From Cyathus striatus (lineage: Eukaryota; Basidiomycota; Agaricomycetes; Agaricales; Nidulariaceae): a stretch of DNA of 64,000 nt. How positions within the stretch are numbered: position 1 is the stretch's first letter; every line of letters begins with the position of its first letter. This document shows positions 46,520 through 55,293 of this stretch, in pieces. The DNA lies in assembly GCA_025738555.1 (NCBI GenBank), contig JAOVFP010000004.1, forward strand, positions 2,046,001-2,110,000, read 5' to 3'. The notes under the pieces were generated by a model. That model did not search any database. It was not told the origin of the DNA and was given only the letters and a program-made list of their open reading frames with translations. A program made the position numbers and the translations under genes.

Positions 46520-48007
46520 CTGTAATGCGAATCCCTTCAGGTGCAAGAACCCTTTCTTTTCATATTCGGTGACCAGGGGGCATGCAGCTATCATATGGGC
46601 TGAGTCTGAGCAGAACAAGCACCCGTTGAATCGTGTAGATCCAGTATTGTTTTCTGAGTTGTTTCGGTTTTTCTTCTTGTCCTCTTCTTTCGCTAGTGCA
46701 AGGACTTTGACCGCCAGAGTTTGGGCCAATGATTCTGAGTTCATGAGTCTTTCGATTGCCGTTTCATCATAGAAGTTCTTGGATACTGATGATTGGTTGG
46801 CTTGAATATTATTAGTTTGTGGCGGCTGTTGGTTTTGTCCCTGCACTGTGAAAGGTGTTTGCATTCCTACGTTATTTGCGTGATTTGGGTATGGTTGCTG
46901 GCTTATATTTTGCGGATACCCTGGGGCTTGTGGGATCTGATATCCCTGGTTGTATCCTGATGCCTGAATCGTTGGTATTCCCGGGCTTTGTGCGTATATT
47001 TGATTTTGTCCATACCCCGGGTTTTGTTGCATTTGGGGCACCTGGTTATATATCCTGTTTGGTGTGAAAGGGGCTGCTGCCGTTTGGACATATGGTTCAT
47101 ATCCTGGGTACTGGATTGGTTGTACCGGAATGCCAAACATTTGCGCTCCTCCTCCTGTAGTTCCATCATTTGGTGGCAGGAGGTGCATTGCTGCCTCATA
47201 GATTTCTTCAAGCTTCCATGGTTCATCGAGCTCGTGTTTGGGATCGAGCATGTGTAGCTCTCTTCGGATGCTGGCTCGGAAATCGATAGGGAATCCATTC
47301 ATAAATGATTTGCTAATTTCCCTGTCTGTGATTTTACCTCTTTCTTTTAGATGTTCCGCAAATGTTAAGAATCCGCGGTAGTATTCTCTGAGCTGATAGC
47401 GCCCGGTCATAGGCTTTTGGGATTGTGCATCACAGAAGTAATCGAGGTCGATGGATGAGTATCTCTTTTCTCCATCACATCCTGGATATATTTTTCTTAT
47501 TTCGTCCTTGAATAGTTCCCAATTGTTGCGAACATTCCTGGTTCGAGCGCGCCATAGGTCTTCAACACGTTGGTCAAGGTACTCGAAAGTCCATTGTATT
47601 TCTTCGCTGTCCGTAAGTCCGCTTGCTATTGCATGGTTATGAATGCGTCTGAAAAATCTTTCTAGACTGACTGGGCTGCCGTCGAATGTTGGTGCCGCTT
47701 TTTCTCCGGGTGACGGCATAGTTTTGCGGGCTCGTGGTAGCGGACCTCGAGTGTTTGCGGATTCTTCAAATGCGTCCTCATCCATTGTCCATTCAGCCTT
47801 GCGAAGGCTTCCTACGCGTTCGTATGGGTCAAACTTGACGTTTGGTTGAAAGGTCGAAGCTGGTGGAGTACTGGATTGAGGAACTTGTCCCAATGGCGCG
47901 TTCGCTGCAGGGTTAATAATATTTGGATTAATAATTGTTGGATTTATGATATTTGGCGCTATTCCCTGCGCTTGGTTCGTTTCATTGTCTGGAACGATTC
48001 CTGACAT
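46511..48007 (-). CDS. Gag of the Ty3 element, with zinc knuckle
   Basis: A 498-residue structural protein. It has an Asn/Pro/Ile-rich N terminus, then a capsid-like helical region (TFDGSPVSLERFFRRIHNHA, YLDQRVEDLWRART, YQLREYYRGFLTFAEHLKER) typical of retrotransposon gag. A Gln/Pro/Tyr-rich linker follows, then one CX2CX4HX4C zinc knuckle (CLFCSDSAHMIAAC) near the C terminus for RNA binding. The ATG at 48005-48007 is the first in frame downstream of the primer-binding site. It ends in TAG at a candidate slippery site. Confidence 0.9.
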   Translation of the reverse strand: MSGIVPDNETNQAQGIAPNIINPTIINPNIINPAANAPLGQVPQSSTPPASTFQPNVKFDPYERVGSLRKAEWTMDEDAFEESANTRGPLPRARKTMPSPGEKAAPTFDGSPVSLERFFRRIHNHAIASGLTDSEEIQWTFEYLDQRVEDLWRARTRNVRNNWELFKDEIRKIYPGCDGEKRYSSIDLDYFCDAQSQKPMTGRYQLREYYRGFLTFAEHLKERGKITDREISKSFMNGFPIDFRASIRRELHMLDPKHELDEPWKLEEIYEAAMHLLPPNDGTTGGGAQMFGIPVQPIQYPGYEPYVQTAAAPFTPNRIYNQVPQMQQNPGYGQNQIYAQSPGIPTIQASGYNQGYQIPQAPGYPQNISQQPYPNHANNVGMQTPFTVQGQNQQPPQTNNIQANQSSVSKNFYDETAIERLMNSESLAQTLAVKVLALAKEEDKKKNRNNSENNTGSTRFNGCLFCSDSAHMIAACPLVTEYEKKGFLHLKGFALQQK

Positions 48008-48219
48008 ATTCGGTGTTTGCGTGTTTGAATGTGTAAGCGTGTAATCCGGATATGAAAGAAGTCCTTCGACTTCTGATAACGAATCTATAGAAGAGTTTTG
48101 TGGGTCGTTAATTGACAGTCTAAGTTCTTGCGAGAGGACTCGAATCGGTTTTTGACGAGCTGGTGATTTATTTCTTTCCGGTCTTCGTGAGATTTTGAAT
48201 TTTCAAATCGAATGAAGCC

Positions 48220-48237
48220 CCCTCGCGGTGGGCTCCA
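48220..48237 (-). other. Primer-binding site
   Basis: Just inside the 5' LTR the minus strand reads TGGAGCCCACCGCGAGGG. It begins with TGG, complementary to a tRNA CCA end, three bases from the LTR. Position and form fit a tRNA primer site; I cannot assign the tRNA. Confidence 0.6.
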
Positions 48238-48240
48238 AGT

Positions 48241-48996
48241 TGTAAGGGTAAGTGTGGTTGTCGATGTGTAGATTTGAGTTTGTTTGCGAGCATGGTTGCG
48301 TCCGTCAACCGTTGCGCTTCGTCGATTTGAGTTTGAGATTTGATGAAACAATGGTAGAGCAATTGTAGCTTTGAAGGCTTGAGTTAAGCTACAACTGAGT
48401 GCGAAATAAGAATGACCAGAGTGAATACGAAAGCTTGAGTGGTAGAACTGATTAAGGGCTGCTCAAACCTAGAGCCACTGACCCTTAACACGACTGGATG
48501 AGGATAGAAGTAGATATAATGGGGTGTATTTCACTGAGGGAGAGGTAGCTAGCTACAGAGGGGTTTATATATGTAAATTATCTAAGTGAGTCATATAAAA
48601 TTTATAGAGTAAACTATAGTAAAGAAAAACATAGCTTTAGGGAATTGCGTGCGGCAACGCGTGTTAAGTGTTATCCCTTTTCTGCCGTTGTCGATTATTG
48701 TGTCCGGTTCCGTGAGTGTCGTCCGAGCCGAATCGGGATGTTTGATTTCGGGGTTGTTTGGTCTTGAGGGTGTCGGTTGGTTCAGCACGTGACTTATTCG
48801 TTGGTTTCGGAACGCGTCGACTTTGGTGGAATAACTTTGTATTCTGCTGACTTCATCGCTCTCCATCTTCGATCTGGCCTGTTCGGCATGCGCGCACAAT
48901 GATCTGGTGTGTTGTTTCTATTATATTGCTGTTAAGATTCTGACGTGGTTATGTATTATAGATGATTTCATGCATAGGCCACTGATAGGCCTTACA
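48241..48996 (-). repeat. 5' LTR of the Ty3 element, 756 bp
   Basis: Uninterrupted LTR, TGTAAGGGTAAG to GGCCTTACA. Its length equals that of the left LTR once the MITE and duplicated TA are removed. Only two base differences were found between the two LTRs, both at CpG sites. Confidence 0.94.
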
Positions 48997-50338
48997 GAAC
49001 ATTGGCTTCGTAGCGCCGGTATGGGTTACTGGGGGATTGTTTGTAAACTCCATCAGATGTATGTGAACAAATTTAAATGCTCTGCTACCACTGACCTAAC
49101 TGTTACATTGGCTTAAGCCTTTGTGCATTTCTATGGGGCCTGCACTATGACTACCAAACTAAACACATTCCCATTCGCAATGGTAACCTGGGGTATGCTG
49201 TTGGCTTATCAAACAGGTCAGATGTTGATCTCAACTGTTATCGAGACCTGTATGCTGATATGCAACCTATTCAGTAATGTTGCTGTTGATGTTACCAGCT
49301 GCTTTCACTGCCTGTATGTTGCATATCCCTTGTGGAAACAGCAGTAAATCAGCCACTGACAATTCTAGCAGTCAAGCTTGGAGGCAGGTCAAATATGACT
49401 AACATTGTAATAAGGGATGGTAATTACCCCCATAAATTAAGCATTTATATGCCGGACTCACCTAGATGCACAGGAATAATATATTATATTTACCTTATCT
49501 GTAAGTTTCTTAAATATCTCTATAGCAATAGCTGAAGTTGCAAACTAGTTCTGTCACTGGTAGGTCTAATTGTTATGTTATTGGTGCCCGAATACTTTTC
49601 TGTGCTAGCACTGTGTGTTACTCACTCTTGTTTCCCTTACATTGTGACTAACAACTTGATCATTGAGATATGAAATGGTTACCTATGCTGTTCTTTCTTG
49701 CCGGGTCATTTTGCACATACGGGAACAAGCTGCGAATAATTCTCAAGTTTATACAATCTCGGGTGTATAGTTTGCTTGCAGGCAGGCACAAGACGGCTTC
49801 ATCGTCGAATATCATATGACATCATATGAAATAGCTATAAATGATTGTTAGAAAGTCCTTGGATCGAAATAATATATGTACTGTTGGTGATTTATAGCAT
49901 TTGAAAATTATGGCCCTGCCTGAGTTTTGTTGTCAATTGTCTCTCAAACCAACTTCAGCCACGAATATTCTCTACGATCAAATTGGTAACCCCACCATCC
50001 GTTTTCATGAAAATTCCCGCTTCAGAACAATTTCACTCATGAACAATCCATGCACAGATTTTGGGGGGGATTTCATTCGTTAAATTCGGCCACAACGTGA
50101 TACATGATCAAATGGGGAGGTAAGAACCTCTGAAAAGAAATTATAATAGACGTCAATACCAGCTTCTGGAACTCTATTTGCCAAAATGTATTAGAAATAC
50201 GGATTTTCTTATCCCATAGAGTTATTCAGTGACAGATCGTGCAAACTATGATTCTGAATAATCATTAAACCATTAAAACAGACTGTAAAATGCGAGCAAA
50301 AGCAAATAAAGTGTGTTCTACCAAAAATAAACATCCTT

Positions 50339-51483
50339 CTACTGGAATGCACCTCCTCTGGAACCTTAAGCACAACATTTCCAACTGTCTCTCCAGCTTC
50401 CATAACTGAAACCCAAATACCATCAGTCCATATCCACAAAGAATAAGAAAAGAAGGAACATACACATATGAACATCCCTCACACCCTTCACAATAAGCTC
50501 CAATGTCTTCGTCATAATACTCTTTAGTTTCCTCTCATCAAACAACTTAGCCATATCCATCAAATCCCCAATGCAAAGAAACACCCTTCTTCTGCCCTGC
50601 ACCGAAGCCATCGTAAGATCCTGGAGGACTTTGTACCATCAATACTATATGTCCCACGGAGTGACAACATCAATTGATTGGCCTAGGACGAACTTTGTGA
50701 GGTCTGTGAATACTAAGATGTATTTTATGGGTTCGCTGAGGTTGAGGGCTTCGATTTGGGGTTTGAGAGGTTCATGGTGGTTGATGGTGTGTGTTGCACC
50801 TAGAGCTTTTACATGGTTTATGCTAATCCATTCATCAGCCTCTACCACAACTATCATGAAGAAAGAAAAGACGAACCTGAGATCTTGACTTGCAGCTGCA
50901 ATAATATTTTTCACCCCCTTCGCTTTAGCAAGCTGAATCACTACACTTCCAACTCCACCCACACCATTAATAACCAACAACGCACCAGGTTCGTTACCCA
51001 CCCCAGTCTGATCAATCATCTCCCAAGCAGTGGGACCTACAAGTGGTACTGCAGCCACATCTTCAAAGGAATGCACTTAGGCTTGGGAGCGATGATGCGG
51101 TAGTCGACCACAACGTACTCTGCATTCAAGTGCGTTGGTACTGTAGATCCCAAAAGCCAAACTTTTTCCCTGGTAGAGAACGTGTTAGGGGCCACATGAG
51201 GCCCAAGCAAGGAAACAACACCAGTGCAGTCGAACCCGAGTATTGAGCCTGCAGGAAGTTCACCACCTGCCTATTTCCCTACTTTGTACTGCAATGCATG
51301 TTAATGAATGTGTGATAGGAGGAAGGGGGGGAGGGAGAACAAACCAGATTTTGGCTTCTACAGGGTTTATGGAGACAGCTTTGAGGTTCACTAGGATGTC
51401 AGTTGGCCTGAGCTCAGGGAGGGGTACTTCAGCAGCTACGAGCTGGTCCAAGCTCAGACTCCTGCAATGTTGATGGCTTTCAT
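50339..51483 (-). pseudogene. MDR dehydrogenase copy in unit 5 (broken)
   Basis: The ATG at 51481-51483 is followed within ten codons by the same frame loss and TGA as in unit 4 (GGAGTCTGAGCTTGG). Exon 1 is otherwise recognisable (VAAEVPLPELRPTDILVNLK), and exon 2 keeps a good dinucleotide loop (GVGGVGS) and the TAWEM motif. A segment of exon 3 between LHWGF and DMAKLFDE is deleted near 50570, and codons around 51085 are altered. The terminal TAG at 50339-50341 is preserved. Not functional. Confidence 0.8.
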
Positions 51484-51502
51484 TGTCATTGGTGTAATGA
51501 TA

Positions 51503-51808
51503 TGTAGAAACAGCAAGGACTCTGCACAGGGCAGTTGCTGATCTGGGTACAGGCTCACCTGAGAGGTAGAGTGTGTAGATAGAGGCTTGGAGTGACTGTA
51601 AGAAGAGTAGAGACTTTCTTGTTATTTACCCAGTGAAACTGGGGGGTTTATATACTGTACAAAGGTGTATATAAATATCTACTGCTGTAAAAGGTGCTGT
51701 TAAGCTGTTAAGCTGTTGAGTACAGCACTACCATATATAGAGCTAGGAGTTCCATGATTAGATTAGATCCGCTAAGATCCGCTTTGTCGAGATAAGATAA
51801 TCTCAACA
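51503..51808 (-). repeat. 3' LTR of the Copia fragment, 306 bp
   Basis: Bounded by TGTTGAG and CTACA on the minus strand, directly after the polypurine tract. The partner LTR is not in the window, so the target duplication cannot be verified. Confidence 0.75.
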
Positions 51809-51925
51809 CTCCCCCTCACTTAGTGCAACTGGTAAGTTCTCTAGGCGAATAAAGATGGAATATGGTGTGTATCTAAAATCAGTTATTTTTTGATACATTT
51901 CCATGTAATGTGGAATTAATGAGCT

Positions 51926-52396
51926 CTAATAGAACTCTAATCCATATTCCATGAGGAATCTTTGGAACAATGTATTATCCAATGCCTTAGTTAATAAATC
52001 GGCAGGATTATCAGTTCCAGGAACATAGAAAACTTCAACCTGTCCATCTTCAATACATTGACAAATATAATGATATCAAATATCAATGTGTTTAGTCCTA
52101 TGCTCTTGCACAGGATTATTTGAAATGAAGATGGAACCTTGGTTGTCACCACAAATAGGTGTGCAAATTTCCTGGAATCCAAGTTCCATAAGAAGGGATT
52201 GGACCCACACAACTTGTCGACTACAGTCAGACAAGGCCATGTACTCAGCTTCTGTTGATGATTGTGCAACAGTCTTCTGGGCACATGATTGCCATGAGAC
52301 AAGACCATTGGCTAACTTAAGGAAGAAGCCAGTAATGGATTTATGTTTAATTTTATCCTGACCCCAGTCAGAATCTGTGTAGGCAATAAGTCCCAT
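51926..52396 (-). pseudogene. Copia RNase H domain, C-terminal Pol fragment
   Basis: Typical Copia RNase H: AYTDSDWGQDKIKHKSITGF, QKTVAQSSTEAEYMALSDC, GDNQGSIFISNNPVQEHRTK and HIDI, then in-frame TGA at 52076-52078 where the family has Arg (HIDIRYH). The frame continues through FYVPGTDNPADLLTKAL to TAG at 51926-51928. Asp, Glu and Asp catalytic residues are visible. It is nonfunctional because it is truncated upstream and carries the stop. Confidence 0.88.
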
Positions 52397-52424
52397 ATTT
52401 GAACAGTACTTTATGCTCCCTCCC

Positions 52425-52640
52425 CCAGTCCGTCCAGACTCAATATAGTCCGGATAGTCCTGATGGAATCTGGTGGAGTCCGGGTGGAGTCCAGGTGGAG
52501 TCCAGTGAAGTCTGGCAGAGTCCGGGTGGAGTCCGGATGGAGTCCTGATGGAATAGATATTGTCCTGATGACATCCTGCTGGAATATAAGAAGTCCTGAT
52601 GGAGTCCTGGTGGAGTCCTGATGGACTTTGTATTTTTTAA
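52425..52640 (+). repeat. Short-motif tandem repeat, GGAGTCC(T/G)GATG type
   Basis: About fifteen imperfect copies of an 11-12-base motif (GTGGAGTCCGG, ATGGAGTCCTG). It lies between the Copia break point and the AT-rich leader of the KDZ-type genes. It may be the subterminal array of the KDZ element, by analogy with N1 and N2, but no terminal inverted repeat was found to prove this. Confidence 0.6.
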
Positions 52641-52709
52641 AGTAAGTTCTGTTTAAGACTCCAGGTGTATTTTCCCACACCTATTGATAACATACTATCT
52701 CACTACTAC

Positions 52710-52870
52710 ATCTTTGCTACTACTACTATTCTTTACTACATTTTCCCACACTCTTCAGTACATGCTACCACTACTATTCTTTACTACATTTTCCCACACT
52801 CTTCAGTACATGCTATCACTACTACTCTTTACTACATTTTCCCACACCCTTCAGTACTGATAGCATACTA
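52710..52870 (+). repeat. About 50-bp tandem repeat, three copies
   Basis: Unit CTACTATTCTTTACTACATT followed by TTCCCACACTCTTCAGTACATG. Degenerate pieces (TTTCCCACACCTATTATT) continue to about 53040. The 181-codon + frame across this area is a by-product of the repeat. Confidence 0.65.
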
Positions 52871-53039
52871 TCTCCCTACCACATCTTCCTATGCCTCTTC
52901 TACAATATTTTCCCACACCTATTATTCTCCTACCAGATATCTCTGTGCTACATTTGTACCACATTTTCTGACATATCTTCTACCATATTTCCCACACCTA
53001 TTATTTCTGATGCCTCTTCTACCACATCTTCCAATGCTT

Positions 53040-55244
53040 CTACAACAGACCATCATCATGTTCAAAATCTTCACTAATAATACTAAAGTTTTGGCTGTTC
53101 TGCTGTTTTATTACTTGTTGAGTATGATAAAAGATCATAGAATGTATGAACCAATTAAAGTTGCTTGGAGTCATACATTTCATAATAGATTCAAACCCAC
53201 CAAGCCATGAATTTAGTTGTTCACAGGCTTGTGTATTGAATGCTCATTTGTGATATCTTTCACCATTTCTGTCTTGTGCAATATAAACAAGGTTTGGTGC
53301 AGAACCATCTTGTGGTGCTGGATTACACCACTTTCTACAAAGATAATCATCTGAGTGGTGATTTGTATAGTGATAGCCATCTACTACAAAGCGGCTACTT
53401 TTAAACCAATCTACCCAACTTCCATTTGCAACTGCTGTTCGAAGAAGTTTACATGCCTTATCAATACATATATAATCTGGTCTTAATTCTTCATCAGGAA
53501 AAACATCTTCTAAGAACTTAAGTATATTGGTTGTTGACTCTGACTTCACAAACTTTGTCCATGCAATTACAGCACCACATGGAGCACATATTGTTTCTAC
53601 ACAATAATAGCGAGAGGCACTAAAATAATGAGATTTCTTTGGAATATTGGTATCTGACTTATCATGAGGCTGCTGAACACATCTTCCTCGGTTTTTATTC
53701 CAAGGTGGATTTTCAGCTGGTTTGTGAAGCATTCTTCATGCACCATTTAAATAATCTGAACTATGTTCTAAATTATATTTACGCCACATTTCCTGGTGCT
53801 CATTGCAAGCTTGTGTATTTTCTATCTTTTGATTTTGACAGTCACGAACACGGCATCTTGCTCCAAATTCTTGGTTGTGAACATCACAAAATACACCTCC
53901 TCTATGGTTTACAAGAGTATTGGAACAATTGTCATATGCACAGTGCTTAAAATATGTATTAGTATAATATTGTTTAGTTTTAGTTGTGCATTACCTGTGG
54001 TCCCATAACAATCCCATCAATTACTACCATTTTAACTGTTGCACTCTCATTTGGTAGTGAGTCTTGAGTTTCTCTATAAGGCTGTGTACACTCTAAGCAG
54101 CTGTGATTATGTGATGCACGTATTTTTCCATTTTCACCTAACCTTGCAAATGCTTCTTCTGTTAATGCAGTAATTGAAAGTCCATCAAGACTAATAAAAT
54201 TAACACCAGATCCTGCAGAAACCATGCATATTGATTCATGTATAAAAGCCTCCCAGACTTGTCTTCAGCTTATTTCCTTTCCATTTCCAAAACTGTTGTT
54301 CCAATATTCCATATATGCTGCAGCAGATGCATGAAAGCTATATATACCATTCAGAACACCTTGAGAAAATGCCCTATCTACCCATAGTTTTTTTCCTACT
54401 TTCAGATATTTAGCAGAGTTTAAATGAACCATATAATATCCCTGTTTTTCATCGTAGGCTCATTCATGTTCTGCAGAATATAATGTTTTACATTTTTCAC
54501 AAACACCTGATACTACATAAGCATGTTCAAATATTTTTGAGCCTTTAATTAATGTTGCTTTAGGTACATCTCTAACTTTAGTATGCACATGTAGTGCCCG
54601 TCCTTTACAGCTCCGTGTCTCACACTCTGCAGCTATAGGACATATTATATGAACAGGATCAATACTAGCATGAGATACAGGTTTCAGTTGACCTTCAAAA
54701 ACTTTCCTCTCCTGATTGAAAGGATACAAGTTCAGAAGTCTTGCCATTTCATTTAATTTAGTGCCTAACAAAATAGATCTGCCTGTTCGAGTTGTGTGTT
54801 CATTAATTTCATAATCTTCAAAGAGATCATCTGAGTCCATGCCAATTTTTTCCTGAATAGCTCTAGCCAGTAATCTAATCCATGCAGTTGCATCAACATT
54901 TTTTCTCCTGTTAACTTTGCATTCTGCTGTCTTGCATGAAGACTCAACAAATCAACATTATCAATCATAGAGAACAATATAACCAATGTGGCAGAGAGTG
55001 TGATATTGGAACCAAAATTTGACAGAATAAATTTACTGAATACATCAAATGTGATGTTAGGAAATGATTGTTCTCCTGCTGCAAGTACTGGTTGAATAAA
55101 AATAAATAGAACTAGTATTGCACTTGGGAGCCATTGAAATAGCCAAATTATTAATAACCAGAATAAAATATGTTGAGTGATTTCTGGCATGAATATAGCC
55201 CATATACAGGTTAAGCACCACAGATATGTCTCAAAGGTTACCAT
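53040..55244 (-). pseudogene. KDZ-transposon-associated zinc-cluster protein (CxC5/CxC6-like), decayed
   Basis: Matches the Agaricomycete protein group with cysteine clusters linked to KDZ transposases. From the N terminus: MIDNVDLLSLHARQQNAKLT; a frame change in an A run near 54897; IICPIAAEC...CEKCKTLY (first cluster); VKMVVIDGIVMGP; an intron near 53950-53990; Cys/His-rich CDVHN and CRVRDC; VETICAPCGAVIAWTKF; FVVDGYHYTNHHSDDYLCRK; WCNPAPQDGSAPNL; and NTQACEQLNSWLGGFESIM, ending in TAG at 53040-53042. In-frame TGA codons lie at 54460-54462, 54265-54267, 53736-53738 and 53244-53246, and the protein continues in frame through each. At least two are at family Arg positions. Nonfunctional. The assignment rests on remembered family patterns, not a search. 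Confidence 0.75.
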
Positions 55245-55293
55245 CCAACTGAAAAATCATATTGTAAACTATTACAATTTGAGTTCAATATAC

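Larger units (their letters stand above)
38908..48996 (-). mobile_element. Full-length Ty3/Gypsy LTR retrotransposon, about 10.1 kb
   Basis: Flanked by direct LTRs (38908-40350 and 48241-48996) that start TGTAAGG and end CCTTACA. GAAC occurs immediately outside both ends (38904-38907 and 48997-49000), a 4-bp target duplication inside DUF6533 copy 5. Order on the minus strand is 5' LTR, primer-binding site, gag, protease, pol (RT, RNase H, integrase), then a spliced gene on the opposite strand, then the 3' LTR. RNase H preceding integrase is the Ty3/Gypsy order. All three minus-strand frames are open. The LTRs differ at two positions outside the nested MITE, so the insertion is young. Confidence 0.93.
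38340..49770 (+). pseudogene. DUF6533 membrane-protein copy 5, interrupted by a retrotransposon
   Basis: The DUF6533 exon at 38442 reads VFEHLIITDLEVTYIWKSRW. The LRVWAVWRKTRTMAIILIAL exon is cut at 38907 by the Ty3 element and continues at 49001 with the coding sequence for the TPVWVTWG-like helix (here altered to APVWVTGG). The later LAYQT, LGGRSNMTN and final LSCRVILHIREQAAN exons are present to TAG at 49768-49770. Parts of the exon around 49150 are scrambled. Nonfunctional because of the insertion. Confidence 0.7.
36760..51490. repeat. Tandem unit 5 of the five-copy array, split by a Ty3 element
   Basis: MDR fragment (36760-37110), the CCCATGATGAGGCGGTTATT tract (37250), spacer, DUF6533 copy split at 38907/49001 by the retrotransposon, and MDR copy on - (50339-51483). 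Without the 10.1-kb insertion it is about 4.6 kb. The right limit is the Copia LTR at 51503. Confidence 0.7.
51503..52405 (-). mobile_element. Copia (Ty1-type) retrotransposon, 3' end only
   Basis: On the minus strand: the end of the pol gene, a polypurine tract (GTGAGGGGGAG), then the 3' LTR (51808-51503) beginning TGTTGAGATTATC and ending TTTCTACA. It inserted a few bases upstream of the start of the unit 5 MDR copy. The rest of the element upstream of the RNase H domain is missing, and the sequence changes abruptly at about 52405-52425 to a short tandem repeat. Confidence 0.85.

Noticed and set aside
52665..53210. 181-codon + frame rich in Tyr, Ile and Thr
   Set aside because: Produced by the 50-bp tandem repeat and antisense to the 3' end of the KDZ-type gene.
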